A stretch of DNA of 64,000 nt from Lysobacter sp. (GCA_030151365.1 JASLDW010000031.1:1-64000), one strand, 5' to 3'; shown: positions 1 to 10,684, counted from the first letter of the stretch. Notes: generated from the sequence alone by a model not told the origin. Translations and numbers: made by a program.

Positions 1-499
1 CCAGCCAGCCGTGCTTGTAGGCTTCGGCCAGCGCTTCCTCGAAGTGCTCGAACGGTTCATGGTGGAACTCGCCGCGCAGGTAGTTGTAGCCGACCGTCGC
101 GCCGGTGGCGTAGCAGGCGATCGCCATGCCCTCGATCACCGCGTGTGGGTTGTAGCGCAGGATGTCGCGATCCTTGGCGGTGCCCGGCTCCGATTCGTCG
201 GAGTTGCACAGCATGTATTTCTGGCCCGGACCCTTGGGCATGAAGCTCCATTTCAGGCCGGTCGGAAAGCCCGCGCCGCCGCGGCCGCGCAGGCCCGAGG
301 CCTTGACCATCTCGACGACGTCGGCCGGCGCGATCTTCTCCTCGAGGATCTTGCGCAGCGCCGCGTAACCACCGGTCTTGAGGTAGTTGTCGTAGCTCCA
401 GGGCTTGTCGAAATGCAGCGTCGTGTAGACGACGTTGTGTTCCTGCGGCGCCGGACCGACCGGGCCGTAGCCTTCGCTGTAGTGGGAATGTCCAGCCAT
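1..499 (-). CDS. nuoF: NADH-quinone oxidoreductase subunit F (NuoF), C-terminus off the window
   Basis: Carries FMN and a 4Fe-4S cluster and oxidises NADH at the tip of respiratory complex I on the cytoplasmic side of the inner membrane. Only the first 166 residues are present; the gene continues past the left edge. The Gly-rich NADH/FMN-binding segment [15 protein letters not shown] and the following NSDESEPGT motif are visible. ATG at 499 lies 2 bases after the nuoE stop, so it is cotranscribed as the last visible gene of nuoABCDEF. Confidence 0.96.
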   Translation of the reverse strand, partial: MAGHSHYSEGYGPVGPAPQEHNVVYTTLHFDKPWSYDNYLKTGGYAALRKILEEKIAPADVVEMVKASGLRGRGGAGFPTGLKWSFMPKGPGQKYMLCNSDESEPGTAKDRDILRYNPHAVIEGMAIACYATGATVGYNYLRGEFHHEPFEHFEEALAEAYKHGWL

Positions 500-501
500 C
501 G

Positions 502-1029
502 TTACTTCAACCCGTCCAGCAGCGCGTCCACCTTGGCGGTGTCGAGCTTCTCGTGGTAATGGCCGTTGATCACGACCACCGGCGCGCCGCAGCAGGCGGC
601 CACGCATTCTTCTTCGCGCTTCAGGTAGACGCGGCCGTCGGCGGTCGATTCGCCGAGCTTGCAGCCAAGCTTCTTCTCGGCGTGCGCGACCAGGTCTTCG
701 GCGCCGTTCAACCAGCAGCTGATGTTGGTGCAGAAGGCGACGTTGTTGCGGCCGACCGGCTGCGTCTCGAACATCGAGTAGAACGTCGCGACTTCATAGG
801 CCCACACCGGCGGCAGGTCGAGGTACTTGGCCACGCCCGCGATCAGTTCGTCGGTGAGCGAACCGCCGTTCTGTTCCTGCGCGGCGAACAGGCCCTGCAG
901 CACCGCCGAACGCTTGCGATCGGGCGGGAACTTGGTGAGCCAGTGGTCGATGTGCGCGCGCGTTTCATCGCTGAGCACGACCATCGGATCGATGCTGCGA
1001 GCGCTCTCGAAATTGCCAGTCGCTTTCAT
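502..1029 (-). CDS. nuoE: NADH-quinone oxidoreductase subunit E (NuoE)
   Basis: Thioredoxin-fold 24-kDa subunit of complex I, carrying the N1a 2Fe-2S cluster next to NuoF. The four cluster ligands are visible as Cys100 and Cys105 (C-x4-C) and Cys142 and Cys146 (C-x3-C) in a 175-residue protein, the normal length. Its ATG overlaps the nuoD stop in an ATGA junction, consistent with translational coupling. Confidence 0.97.
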   Translation of the reverse strand: MKATGNFESARSIDPMVVLSDETRAHIDHWLTKFPPDRKRSAVLQGLFAAQEQNGGSLTDELIAGVAKYLDLPPVWAYEVATFYSMFETQPVGRNNVAFCTNISCWLNGAEDLVAHAEKKLGCKLGESTADGRVYLKREEECVAACCGAPVVVINGHYHEKLDTAKVDALLDGLK

Positions 1030-2345
1030 CGATCGATCTCTCCAAACACGACGTCATACGTACCGATCATCGCCACCACGTCGGCCAGCATGTAGCCACG
1101 CACGATCGCGTCCATCGACGACAGGTGGGCGAAGCCCGGGGCGCGCAATTTGCAGCGGAACGGCTTGTTGGCGCCATCGGACACCAGGTACACGCCGAAC
1201 TCGCCCTTGGGCGCTTCCACCGCGGCGTAGCTCTCGCCGGCCGGCACGGAATAGCCTTCCGAGAACAGCTTGAAGTGGTGGATCAGGGCTTCCATGTCGT
1301 CCTTCATCGCTTCACGCGACGGCGGCGACACCTTGTGGTTCTCGAGCATGACCGGGCCGGGATTGGCCTTCAGCCATTTCACGCACTGCCGGATGATGCG
1401 GTTGGCTTCGCGCATCTCGGCGACGCGCACCAGGTAGCGGTCGTAGCAGTCGCCGCTCTTGCCGAGCGGGATGTCGAAATCGACTTCCGCGTACTTGGCG
1501 TACGGCTGCTTCTTGCGCAGGTCCCATTCGATGCCGGAACCGCGCAGCATCGGGCCGCTCATGCCCCAGGCCAGCGCTTCTTCCGGAGTGACGATGCCGA
1601 CGTCGACCGTGCGCTGTTTCCAGATGCGGTTGTCGGTCAGCAGGGTTTCGTATTCGTCGATGCGCGCCGGGAAATCCCTGGAGAAGGCTTCCAGGTAATC
1701 GAGCATCGAGCCTTCGCGCCATTCGTTGAAGCGCTTGAGGCTGCCGCCCTTGCGCCACTTCGATTCGCGGTACTTCGGCATGTGGTCCGGCAGGTCGCGA
1801 TAGACGCCGCCCGGGCGGTAATAGGTCGCGTGCATGCGCGCGCCGCTGACCGCCTCGTAGACGTCCATCAGCTCTTCGCGTTCGCGGAAGGCGTAGAGGA
1901 ACACCGCCATCGCGCCGAGGTCGAGCGCGTTCGAGCCCAGCCACATGAGGTGGTTGAGGATGCGCGTGATCTCGTCGAACATCGTGCGGATCCACAGCGC
2001 GCGATCCGGCGGCGTGACGCCCAGCAGGTTCTCGATCGCGGCGACATAGGCGTGCTCGTTGCACATCATCGAGACGTAGTCGAGGCGATCCATGTAGCCG
2101 ATCGACTGGTTGAACGGCTTCGATTCCGCGAGCTTCTCGGTGCCACGGTGCAGCAGGCCGACGTGCGGATCGGCGCGCTGGACGATTTCGCCGTCCATCT
2201 CGAGGATGAGACGCAACACGCCGTGCGCGGCCGGGTGCTGCGGGCCGAAGTTCATCGTGTAGTTGCGGATTTCCTGCCGGGCTTCGGCGGGATTGCTGGC
2301 GAACGCGGATGGCGCGGCCGGCGACTGGATGGATTCAGCAGTCAT
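1026..2345 (-). CDS. nuoD: NADH-quinone oxidoreductase subunit D (NuoD)
   Basis: 49-kDa quinone-site subunit of complex I (439 residues from the chosen start), related to the large subunit of NiFe hydrogenases. The family segments [15 protein letters not shown] near the N-terminus, [12 protein letters not shown] and the C-terminal DVVFGEIDR are all present. ATG at 2345 overlaps the nuoC stop (ATGA). The frame is open for another 600 bases upstream, but that stretch is nuoC in another frame, so the longer start is rejected. Confidence 0.97.
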   Translation of the reverse strand: MTAESIQSPAAPSAFASNPAEARQEIRNYTMNFGPQHPAAHGVLRLILEMDGEIVQRADPHVGLLHRGTEKLAESKPFNQSIGYMDRLDYVSMMCNEHAYVAAIENLLGVTPPDRALWIRTMFDEITRILNHLMWLGSNALDLGAMAVFLYAFREREELMDVYEAVSGARMHATYYRPGGVYRDLPDHMPKYRESKWRKGGSLKRFNEWREGSMLDYLEAFSRDFPARIDEYETLLTDNRIWKQRTVDVGIVTPEEALAWGMSGPMLRGSGIEWDLRKKQPYAKYAEVDFDIPLGKSGDCYDRYLVRVAEMREANRIIRQCVKWLKANPGPVMLENHKVSPPSREAMKDDMEALIHHFKLFSEGYSVPAGESYAAVEAPKGEFGVYLVSDGANKPFRCKLRAPGFAHLSSMDAIVRGYMLADVVAMIGTYDVVFGEIDR

Positions 2346-3130
2346 TTGACGCTCCCGGCCGGCGCCTGGCGCACGCCCAGATTGAGATCGCGCGATTCGC
2401 CCTGCGCGGTTTCCAGGCGGGCGTCGTCGCGCACCACGCGCGGCACGCCGACGCGCGGCTCGACCGAAGTGACAGGTTCGTAGACCACGCGCTGCTTCTC
2501 GGCGTCGTAACGCACTTCGACGTTGCCGATCAGCGGGAAGTCCTTGCGGAACGGATGGCCGACGAAACCGTAGTCGGTGAGGATGCGGCGCAGGTCGGGA
2601 TGGCCTTCGAAGACGATGCCGTAGAGATCGAACGCCTCGCGCTCGAACCAGTCGGTGCCCGGCCACACCGAGGTCAGCGAATCGACCACCGGCAACGCTT
2701 CGTCGGCGCAGAACGCACGCAGGCGCAGGCGCTGGTTGTTCTTGATCGACAGCAGGTGCGCGACCGCCGCGAATCGGCGACCGGGAACGGTTTCGATCGC
2801 TTCGCCCTGCGGCTGCGCGACCTGGCGCAGCGGCGCCTCGCCCCATTTGAAGCGGCCGACCGCCCTGCCCTCGACGCCGCGGCTGAAGCCTTCCGAGGAG
2901 ACATCGGTGTCCCACTCGTCGTCGCCGTAGCCGAGGTAATCGACGCCGCAGACGTCGACGCATTGTTCGAAACCGAATTCGTCGCGCAGCGCGCGGGCGG
3001 CGGCCAGCCAGGCAGCCGGCGCCACTTCCAGCGTGACTTCATTGCGGGCGCCGACGGTCACCTGCGCTTCCGGGAAGCGCGCACGCAGCGCATCGGCGAT
3101 CGGGCCGTGATTGGTTTGCGTGTCCGCCAT
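2342..3130 (-). CDS. nuoC: NADH-quinone oxidoreductase subunit C (NuoC)
   Basis: 30-kDa subunit of the peripheral arm of complex I, packing against NuoD. It is a separate gene here, not fused to nuoD as in enterobacteria. The signature [22 protein letters not shown] and the following [10 protein letters not shown] are present in 262 residues. ATG at 3130 follows the nuoB stop by one base. Confidence 0.96.
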   Translation of the reverse strand: MADTQTNHGPIADALRARFPEAQVTVGARNEVTLEVAPAAWLAAARALRDEFGFEQCVDVCGVDYLGYGDDEWDTDVSSEGFSRGVEGRAVGRFKWGEAPLRQVAQPQGEAIETVPGRRFAAVAHLLSIKNNQRLRLRAFCADEALPVVDSLTSVWPGTDWFEREAFDLYGIVFEGHPDLRRILTDYGFVGHPFRKDFPLIGNVEVRYDAEKQRVVYEPVTSVEPRVGVPRVVRDDARLETAQGESRDLNLGVRQAPAGSVK

Positions 3131-3131
3131 G

Positions 3132-3716
3132 TCAGGCCACCTTCGCCGAACGTGCGTCCGCGATCTGGCCGCGCTCACCGAACACGGTGGTGCGGCGAAT
3201 CTTCTTCTGCAGCTGGAGGATGCCGTAGGCCAGCGCTTCGGCGGTCGGCGGGCAGCCGGGGACGTAAACGTCGACCGGAACGATGCGGTCGCAACCGCGC
3301 ACCACCGAATACGAATAGTGGTAGTAGCCGCCGCCATTCGCGCAGCTGCCCATCGAGATCACCCACTTGGGATCGGGCATCTGGTCGTAGACCTTGCGCA
3401 GCGCCGGCGCCATCTTGTTGACCAGCGTGCCGGCCACGATCATCACGTCGGACTGGCGCGGCGACGGGCGGAACACCACGCCGAAGCGGTCCATGTCGAT
3501 GCGCGCCGCACCGGCATGCATCATCTCCACCGCGCAGCAGGCGAGACCGAAGGTCATCGGCCACATCGAACCGGTACGCGCCCAGTTCCACAGCGCGTCC
3601 ATGCTGGTAGTGACGAAGCCTTGCTGCATCACCGGGTTGTCGCCCTCGGGGCGCAGCAGATCATCCAACCGACCCTCGGGGATCGGATTGAAGAACGGGG
3701 TATGACTCACTCCCAT
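3132..3716 (-). CDS. nuoB: NADH-quinone oxidoreductase subunit B (NuoB)
   Basis: PSST subunit of complex I that holds cluster N2, the last iron-sulfur centre before ubiquinone. The four ligands are visible: the tandem Cys60-Cys61 ([10 protein letters not shown]), Cys125 (GSCANGGG) and Cys155 (VPGCPP). Length 194 residues. The start ATG at 3716 lies inside the last codons of nuoA (10-base overlap). Confidence 0.97.
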   Translation of the reverse strand: MGVSHTPFFNPIPEGRLDDLLRPEGDNPVMQQGFVTTSMDALWNWARTGSMWPMTFGLACCAVEMMHAGAARIDMDRFGVVFRPSPRQSDVMIVAGTLVNKMAPALRKVYDQMPDPKWVISMGSCANGGGYYHYSYSVVRGCDRIVPVDVYVPGCPPTAEALAYGILQLQKKIRRTTVFGERGQIADARSAKVA

Positions 3717-4063
3717 TCCAGTGCTCCCTTCTTCCACACGTAAGCGAAACCGAGCACCAGCAGGAACAGGAAGATTCCCATCTCGACCAGGCCGAACGGA
3801 CCGAGCTCGCGGAACACCAGCGCCCACGGGAAGACGAAGGCGATTTCGAGGTCGAAGACGATGAAGAGGATCGCCAGCAGGTAATAGCGGACGTCGAACT
3901 TGAGCCGGGCATCCTCGAAGGGCAGGAAGCCGCATTCGTAGGGAGAGAGTTTCTCGAGTCCGGGTTTCTTCGGTCCGAGGAGGTTGCCGATGACGATCAG
4001 CGCGATGCCGATGCCGATGGCAACCAGGAGGAACAGCAAGGTCGGCAGGTATTCTGCCAGCAC
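3707..4063 (-). CDS. nuoA: NADH-quinone oxidoreductase subunit A (NuoA)
   Basis: Small membrane subunit of complex I, 118 residues, with three predicted transmembrane helices (about residues 7-28, 60-80 and 90-110) and the conserved [12 protein letters not shown] loop between helices 1 and 2. I chose the GTG at 4063 because AGGA lies about 8 bases upstream and the protein then starts like other NuoA sequences (LAEYLP). The in-frame ATG at 4183 would translate through the tRNA-Leu gene. First gene of the nuo run. Confidence 0.94.
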   Translation of the reverse strand: MLAEYLPTLLFLLVAIGIGIALIVIGNLLGPKKPGLEKLSPYECGFLPFEDARLKFDVRYYLLAILFIVFDLEIAFVFPWALVFRELGPFGLVEMGIFLFLLVLGFAYVWKKGALEWE

Positions 4064-4153
4064 TTCGGTCTTCCTGTAGGGTTCTCCGACCCGATGAACC
4101 GGACGTCCTGTCCGGCGTGGTGGCATGCGGACCTTGCGGTCCGCATGCAGTGT

Positions 4154-4238
4154 TGGTGCCCAAGGGGGGACTCGAACCCCCACGACCTAAGCCGCTACCA
4201 CCTCAAGGTAGTGCGTCTACCAATTCCGCCACCTGGGC
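4154..4238 (-). tRNA. tRNA-Leu, anticodon GAG
   Basis: 85-nt class II tRNA with encoded CCA. The acceptor pairs GCCCAGG with CTTGGGC, the anticodon stem CTACC/GGTAG encloses TTGAGGT (anticodon GAG), there is a long variable arm, and the T-arm reads GTTCGAGTC. It lies between secG and nuoA on the same strand, a position common in proteobacteria, and may be processed from the secG-nuo transcript. Confidence 0.97.
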
Positions 4239-4287
4239 AATTTGTTCGGCGTGCGTCTCCACACGCCAGCAAGAGATTGTAAACGGA

Positions 4288-4725
4288 TCAGTGCGTTTGC
4301 GGAACCTGATCCGTGCGTCCGGCTGGCGCACTTCCTTGCGCATTCGCCGGTGCCTGCGGCACGTTCTGTGCAGGCGCCTGCGTGGCCGGAGCCTGCGGGA
4401 TGCCGGCTGCCGGAGCGGTCTTCGCTGCCGGAGCCGAGGCCGCCGGCTGCGAGCCCATGATGCTGCTGCCCGTGCTGACCTGCTGCTGTGTGCCGTGCAC
4501 GAACATCCATGCCATCAGCAGGGTGATGCCGAAGAACGCGATGGCCAGCCAGCGCGTGGTCTTGGACAGGAAGTTGGCGGCGCCGCGCGCGCCGAACACC
4601 GTGCCCGAGGCGCCGGAGCCGAAGCCGGAACCGGCCTGGGCGCCCTTGCCCTGCTGGAGCAGGATCAGCGCGATCATCGCGATGGCGACCAGCACGTACA
4701 CAACATTGAGAATCAACGAAAGCAT
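4288..4725 (-). CDS. secG: Preprotein translocase subunit SecG
   Basis: Inner-membrane subunit of the SecYEG channel that stimulates SecA-driven export. Two transmembrane helices (about 3-22 and 57-77) flank the conserved cytoplasmic loop with LLQQGKGAQAG and a Gly/Ser-rich stretch. A tail of about 60 residues rich in Ala, Pro and Gln follows helix 2, making it longer (145 residues) than the roughly 110 of E. coli SecG. It follows tpiA by 17 bases, an arrangement common in proteobacteria. Confidence 0.95.
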   Translation of the reverse strand: MLSLILNVVYVLVAIAMIALILLQQGKGAQAGSGFGSGASGTVFGARGAANFLSKTTRWLAIAFFGITLLMAWMFVHGTQQQVSTGSSIMGSQPAASAPAAKTAPAAGIPQAPATQAPAQNVPQAPANAQGSAPAGRTDQVPQTH

Positions 4726-4742
4726 GGCGATCCGTGGAACGT

Positions 4743-5507
4743 TCAGGCAGCCGCGGCTGCCGTGATGATGTCGAGGAAGTCGCGGGCGACGAGCGAAGCG
4801 CCACCCACCAGTCCGCCATCGACATCGGGCTGCGAGAACAGCGCCGCGGCGTTGTCGGACTTCACGCTGCCGCCGTACAGGATCGGCAACGAGTCGGCGA
4901 TTCTAGCATCCCGGCGCGCCACCTGAGAACGGATGAATGCGTGGACGGCCTGTGCCTGCTCCGGCGTGGCGGTGCGGCCGGTCCCGATCGCCCACACCGG
5001 CTCGTAGGCGACCATCCCGGCGGCAAGCGCCCGGATCCCGGTCTCATCGTCCAGCAACGGCGCCAGCTGGGCCGCGATCACGGCCTCGGTCGTGCCGGCC
5101 TCGCGTTCTTCCAGCCGCTCGCCCACGCAAAGCACCGGAACCAGTCCTGCAGCCTGCGCGACGATGAACTTGCGCGCGACCAGGGCACTGTCCTCGTGAT
5201 GGTATTCGCGGCGCTCGGAGTGCCCGACCAGGACATGGGTGGCGCCGACGTCGCGCAGCATGGTCGCCGAGACTTCGCCGGTATAGGCGCCCTTGGCGTG
5301 CTCGCCGACGTCCTGCGCCCCGACGGCAACCGCGGTGCCGGCGCAATGCGCGGCCAGACCGGCGACATAGGGCATGGCCGGGAAGACGATGCAATCCACG
5401 CGCTCCCGCGCCCGTGCCGCCCCGCCCTCCAAGGCATCGGCCAATTCCACGCCGAAGGCACGGTCGCCGTTCAATTTCCAGTTGCCTGCAACGATCTTGC
5501 GGCGCAT
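4743..5507 (-). CDS. tpiA: Triosephosphate isomerase
   Basis: Interconverts dihydroxyacetone phosphate and glyceraldehyde 3-phosphate in glycolysis and gluconeogenesis (cytoplasm). The catalytic set is complete: Asn9 and Lys11 in the N-terminal GNWKLNG, His96 in VGHSERR, and Glu169 in AYEPVWAIGTG, with the phosphate-gripping YGGSVK loop near the C-terminus. Length 254 residues. Cotranscribed with secG. Confidence 0.97.
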   Translation of the reverse strand: MRRKIVAGNWKLNGDRAFGVELADALEGGAARARERVDCIVFPAMPYVAGLAAHCAGTAVAVGAQDVGEHAKGAYTGEVSATMLRDVGATHVLVGHSERREYHHEDSALVARKFIVAQAAGLVPVLCVGERLEEREAGTTEAVIAAQLAPLLDDETGIRALAAGMVAYEPVWAIGTGRTATPEQAQAVHAFIRSQVARRDARIADSLPILYGGSVKSDNAAALFSQPDVDGGLVGGASLVARDFLDIITAAAAA

Positions 5508-5584
5508 GCGTGCTTCCCCTGCGTCAAAACGATGCCGCGCAGTTTAGCAATGCCCGATTTTTTCCAGGCACCGGCTCGCGCCGT

Positions 5585-5598
5585 TATAGTCGGATCGA
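5585..5598 (+). promoter_or_regulatory. Candidate -10 box (TATAGT) for a leaderless gene
   Basis: TATAGT at 5585-5590 ends 7 bases before the ATG at 5598, so transcription would begin at or beside the start codon. A weak TTTCCA lies 18 bases upstream at 5561-5566. No Shine-Dalgarno sequence precedes the ATG. Inferred from spacing only. Confidence 0.4.
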
Positions 5599-6269
5599 TG
5601 ACCCGCCCTGCCTTGATCCGCCCGCTGCCCTATCGCAAACCCACCGCCGGCCGCGATTACTGGATCTTCGACGATGTCCTGCCCGATCCCGCGGCGGTGC
5701 GTGCGCGCTGCCTGGAACGCGACGACTGGATCGAGGGCTGGCCGCGCAAACCGGAAAGCTGGCCCGGTATGCGCGTCATTCCTGGCCTGACCATGGACGA
5801 ATTGGCCATCGTCGAAACGAAAGTCCTGCAGGCCACCGGCGCGAAAACACTGTGGACGGAACAGGCGCCCGACGGCGCCGATCTCAACCACAACTGCGTG
5901 CAGGTGGTCGGCGCCGACGAATGCGGTCCGCGTCCGCATACCGATTCGCGCAAGCTGTGCCGCTACGCCGCGGTGCTCTACCTCAACCCGGACGTCCCGG
6001 ATGATTGCGGCACCAGTTTCTATCGCCAGCGCCTGCCCGGCGGCGGACTCGGCGGCAACGTGGCGATGCCGCCCCATACCAATCTCGTCGAAGCCCTGGG
6101 AACGCGTTTCGTGCCGCCCGACAGTTTCGTCGAGGACGTGGCGATCCCGCACAAGGTCAACCGCCTGCTGCTGTACCAGAGCAACCTCATCCACAGCGCC
6201 AGCCGCTACTGGGGACAGACGCTGGAGGAGAAGCGAATGGCCGCGGTGTTTTTCTGGATGGCGCAGTAA
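5598..6269 (+). CDS. DUF6445-like protein, probable iron/2-oxoglutarate oxygenase fold
   Basis: 223-residue soluble protein. A possible 2-His-1-carboxylate iron site is visible: His114-x-Asp116 (PRPHTDSRK) and a distal His199 in SNLIHSASRY, arranged as in prolyl-hydroxylase-like 2-oxoglutarate oxygenases. The family assignment (DUF6445) is from memory and the substrate is unknown. It is the only plus-strand gene in a minus-strand block, divergent from tpiA and convergent with the oxygenase gene at 6288. I chose ATG 5598 over upstream in-frame ATGs because those overlap tpiA and its promoter region. Confidence 0.72.
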   Translation: MTRPALIRPLPYRKPTAGRDYWIFDDVLPDPAAVRARCLERDDWIEGWPRKPESWPGMRVIPGLTMDELAIVETKVLQATGAKTLWTEQAPDGADLNHNCVQVVGADECGPRPHTDSRKLCRYAAVLYLNPDVPDDCGTSFYRQRLPGGGLGGNVAMPPHTNLVEALGTRFVPPDSFVEDVAIPHKVNRLLLYQSNLIHSASRYWGQTLEEKRMAAVFFWMAQ

Positions 6270-6287
6270 GCGCCCGCGAAACCGGCT

Positions 6288-7241
6288 CTATTTGAGCTTG
6301 ATCTCGCGCAGCCGCTCTTCGAGGTAGCCCTGCGCGGTGATCGCTTCAGGGTAGCGGCTCGGATTGTCGGCGGTCACGCACGACGGCAGCACGTCGATCA
6401 GGAAATCGGGATTCGGGTGCAGGAAGAACGGCACCGAATAGCGCGGCTTGCGCGCCTCTTCGCCCGGCGGGTTGACCACGCGATGGGTCGTCGACGGATA
6501 GACGTGGTTGGTCAGGCGCTGCAGCATGTCGCCGATGTTCACGACAATCGTGTCGGCATCGGAGGTGAACGGCACCCACTCGCCCTTCTTCGACAGCACT
6601 TCGAGGCCGGCCGCGCTGGCACCCACCAACAGCGTGATCAGGTTGATGTCCTCGTGCGCGCCGGCACGCACGTTCGGAATGTCGTCGGCGGTGATCGGCG
6701 GATAGTGGATCGGGCGCAGGATCGAATTGCCGGAATCGGTCTTGTCGGCGAAATAGGTTTCCGGCAGGCCGATGTGCAATGCGAGCGCGCCCAGCACCTG
6801 CGAACCGAGGTCGTCGAGCGCCTGGTAGAGCGCATAGCCCTTCTCGCGGAAACCATCGACTTCCGTCGGCCACAGGTTGGCCGCCATGTCGTCGGCGTAT
6901 TTGGAATCGCGCGGGATCTCGCGGCCGATGTGCCAGAACTCCTTGAGATCGGAGTACTTCGCACCCTTCGCGGTCTCGACGCCGAACGCGGTGTAACCGC
7001 GCGCCCCGCCGCCGCCGGGAACGTGGTACTGCTTCTTGGTCTCTTCCGGCAGCGCGAAGAAGCGCTGGAACACGTCGTAGCTGTCGTCGATCAGCGATTG
7101 CGGGATGCCGTGGTTGCGGATGCCGGCGAAACCCCATTCGCGATAGGCCGCGCCGAGTTCGTCGACGAACGCCTGGCGATCCTCCGCGCTGGACGGGTGG
7201 GTGAAACGACGAATGTCGAGGGTGGGAATGGCACTGCTCAT
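6288..7241 (-). CDS. Isopenicillin N synthase family 2OG-Fe(II) oxygenase
   Basis: 317-residue cytoplasmic dioxygenase. The N-terminal DIOX_N region contains GFAGIRNHGIP. The C-terminal jelly-roll carries the iron triad His196-x-Asp198 (GAHEDINLITLL) and His253 (STTHRVVNP), with Arg267-x-Ser269 (RYSVPFF) as the 2-oxoglutarate anchor. The wider family includes ethylene-forming, gibberellin and isopenicillin enzymes, so the reaction cannot be named. It follows glmM by 18 bases on the same strand but has no obvious link to amino-sugar synthesis. Confidence 0.88.
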   Translation of the reverse strand: MSSAIPTLDIRRFTHPSSAEDRQAFVDELGAAYREWGFAGIRNHGIPQSLIDDSYDVFQRFFALPEETKKQYHVPGGGGARGYTAFGVETAKGAKYSDLKEFWHIGREIPRDSKYADDMAANLWPTEVDGFREKGYALYQALDDLGSQVLGALALHIGLPETYFADKTDSGNSILRPIHYPPITADDIPNVRAGAHEDINLITLLVGASAAGLEVLSKKGEWVPFTSDADTIVVNIGDMLQRLTNHVYPSTTHRVVNPPGEEARKPRYSVPFFLHPNPDFLIDVLPSCVTADNPSRYPEAITAQGYLEERLREIKLK

Positions 7242-7259
7242 TGCGACAACTCCAGGAAT

Positions 7260-8611
7260 TCAGACAGCGGCTTCGACCGCGCGCGCCAATGCATCGAGGG
7301 TGGAATCGACCAGCGCGACATCGGCGGCTTCAACGGTGACGCGCACCACCGGCTCGGTGCCGGACGGACGCAGGAACGCACGCCCCCTGCCCTTGACGTC
7401 GGCCTGCGCCTGTTCCAGCGCGGCGACCACGCCGGGATCGGCGACCGCGCGCTTCGCGTCGGCGCAGCGCACGTTGCGGGTCTTCTGGGCGACGCGCTGC
7501 AAGCCTTCGAGCAATTCGGCCAGCGACTTGCCGGTGCGCTTCATCGCTTCCAGGACCTGCAGCGCGGCGACGATGCCGTCTCCGGTCGAGCTGCGATCCA
7601 GGCACAGGATGTGGCCGGACGCTTCGCCGCCCAGCGTGCCATCGTTGTCGATCAGCATGCGGTGGACGTAGCGGTCGCCGACGTTGGCGCGGCGGAAATC
7701 GATTCCGACGGAAGCCAGCGCCTGTTCGAGCCCGAAATTGCTCATCAGGGTGCCGACCACCGGCCCCTGCAGGCGGCCGCTCGCCTGCCAGTCGCGGGCG
7801 AGGATGTAGATGAGATCGTCGCCATCGCGGACATTGCCCTCGGCGTCGACCAGCATCACGCGATCGCCATCGCCGTCGAAGGCGACGCCGAGGTCGGCGC
7901 CGGTTTCGACCACGCGGGCGCAGAGTGCTTCCGGATGAGTCGAACCAACGCCGGCATTGATGTTGGTGCCGTTGGGCTGGTCGCCGATGGTATCGACGCG
8001 CGCGCCGAGCTCGCGGAACACGATCGGCCCGACCTGGTAGGTGGCGCCGTTGGCGCAGTCGACCACCAGGCGCATGCCGCCGAGGTCGAAGCCCTTGGGC
8101 ACCGCCGACTTGCAGGCTTCGACATAGCGGCCGATGGCGTCGCGGGTGCGCTCCGCCCGGCCGAGCTGTTCCGATTCCACCGTCGAGAACGGCGCGTCGA
8201 GCGCGGCCTCGATCGCTTCCTCGGTCTTGTCGTCGAGCTTTTCGCCCGCCGCCGAGAAGAACTTGATGCCGTTGTCGTAATGCGGGTTGTGCGACGCCGA
8301 GATGACGATGCCGCCATCGGCGCGCAGGGAACGCGTGAGATGCGAGACCGCCGGCGTCGGCATCGGGCCCATCAGCTGCACGTCGACGCCGGCGGCGACC
8401 AGCCCGGCCTCCAGTGCAGCCTCGAACATGTAGTTGGAGATGCGGGTGTCCTTGCCGATCACCACCATCGGTTTGCGCCATACGCCGCCGGCCTGGGCGC
8501 GTTCGCGCAGGGCGTGGCCGTAGGCGTTGCCGAGGCGCAGCACGAAATCGGCGGAGATGGTCGCGCTGCCGACGCGACCGCGGATGCCGTCGGTCCCGAA
8601 GTACTTGCGGC

Positions 8612-8615
<4 letters not shown>
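7260..8615 (-). CDS. glmM: Phosphoglucosamine mutase
   Basis: Converts glucosamine 6-phosphate to glucosamine 1-phosphate on the way to UDP-GlcNAc for peptidoglycan and LPS. The N-terminal [12 protein letters not shown], the active-site phosphoserine loop SASHNP (Ser108), the metal loop DGDGDR and the C-terminal sugar-phosphate loop RPSGTEP are all present in 451 residues. It starts with GTG overlapping the accD stop (GTGA), so translation is probably coupled to accD. Confidence 0.96.
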
Positions 8616-9502
<887 letters not shown>

Positions 9503-9548
9503 TCGGATCGCTGGATTGGAAAGACCGGACAGTCTAGACCAGTCGGAT

Positions 9549-9917
9549 TCAGACCGGCGGCATCGCTTCGCCGGCGGCGGTTTCGGCCGCCACGGAAGCC
9601 TCCTGCTCGAGCAGCGACGGTGCGAGCTCGATCCCGCGTTCGTTGGCGAGGCCGACCAGGTGGTCCTGCAGCATGTTCCGGTAGAGGCCGGTCATGTAGT
9701 CGACGAAATCGGCGCTGGTGCCCTTCACGTCGGTCTCGAAGCCGAGGTAGGCATGCACGTTGTAGCGGGCCGCCGCGAACAGGATGGCGCCACTGACCCG
9801 GCGCATGCCCTGTTGGCGCGCCTGCTGGTTGGCGATGTCCAGGTAGGTGTTGCTGCAAACGAAGAATTCGGGGTCGATCTGGTTGGACTGCGCGTTGGGC
9901 TGGGCGGAATCGGTCAT
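9549..9917 (-). CDS. DUF3144 domain protein
   Basis: 122-residue acidic protein of unknown function. The N-terminal half matches the DUF3144 pattern (D-P-E-F-F, a DIANQQA helix, then [18 protein letters not shown]). The C-terminus is rich in Glu and Ala. No signal peptide or membrane segment is visible. It lies 38 bases downstream of the trpF-like gene on the same strand and may be cotranscribed with it. Confidence 0.8.
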   Translation of the reverse strand: MTDSAQPNAQSNQIDPEFFVCSNTYLDIANQQARQQGMRRVSGAILFAAARYNVHAYLGFETDVKGTSADFVDYMTGLYRNMLQDHLVGLANERGIELAPSLLEQEASVAAETAAGEAMPPV

Positions 9918-9955
9918 TGGGAGTGTCTGGTGGATCGGATGGCCAATTATCGGCC

Positions 9956-10594
9956 TCACCTTCGCTCGGCACCACCCCTGGCCTCGTGCAGGAAGCGATT
10001 CATGCGGTCGCCATCCATCCGGCCCGGCACGAATTCGATGCCGTCGAGGACGGAGACGCCCCAGGGCTCGAGCGTCCCGATGATCGCGGAAACGTTGTCC
10101 GGGACGATGCCGCCGGCGAGCATCACCGGCTTGCCCAGGCCCTGCGGCATCCACGACCAGTCGCCGGTGCCGTCCGCGACTTCGTCGGCGTACAGCACGA
10201 ACACCGCCGCATTGGGGTAGCGCGCGTGGATCGCGACGGCGTTCATCGTCGCCCATTCCTCGCGACGCAGCGCGCGCGCATACGGCACGCCGAACGAACG
10301 CATGCGCATGTCGTCCTCGTCGCCGTGGAATTCGATCAGCGCAGGACGCAGCACGCGGACGATCTCGCGGATGTCCTCGATGCTGTTGTCGCGGAAGATG
10401 GCGACGCTCGCCACCAGTGGCGCCAACGCGTGGCGCATGAAACGCGCATCCTCGACGCGGAGCTGGCGCCGCGCATCGCGTGCGAAATCGAAACCGATGG
10501 CATCGACGCCCAACTCGCCGGCGAGGCGGACATCGCCGGGACGGGTCAATCCGTCGAATCTGATGCGTGTACGAAAAAACTGATCCTTCAGCAC
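9956..10594 (-). CDS. Phosphoribosylanthranilate isomerase (TrpF)-like protein with altered active site
   Basis: 212-residue protein clearly homologous to TrpF by order and motifs (RxRFxGLTRPGDVRLAGELGVDAIGF near the N-terminus, FHGDEDD, VMLAGGI), and it sits where Xanthomonas has trpF, downstream of truA. The catalytic positions are changed. The general-base Cys of the KICG motif is Asp14 (RFDG). The phosphate-binding SSG near the C-terminus is LDG. The usual GTGKTFDW is shortened to GTGDW, although the acid Asp remains. No trpB or trpA follows. It may be an inactive relic or a repurposed pseudoenzyme; tryptophan synthesis activity is doubtful. Confidence 0.78.
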   Translation of the reverse strand: MLKDQFFRTRIRFDGLTRPGDVRLAGELGVDAIGFDFARDARRQLRVEDARFMRHALAPLVASVAIFRDNSIEDIREIVRVLRPALIEFHGDEDDMRMRSFGVPYARALRREEWATMNAVAIHARYPNAAVFVLYADEVADGTGDWSWMPQGLGKPVMLAGGIVPDNVSAIIGTLEPWGVSVLDGIEFVPGRMDGDRMNRFLHEARGGAERR

Positions 10595-10684
10595 GAAACG
10601 TCATTTGGGCAATCGGAAGACGGCTGCAGAATACCGATGCGCCGTGAAGGCGAATCCACACGCAAGTGCCGTTTTCCGCTTGTT

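Noticed and set aside
4734..5597. N-terminal extension of the DUF6445-like gene across tpiA
   Set aside because: The extension is antisense to tpiA; the homologous protein begins at 5598.
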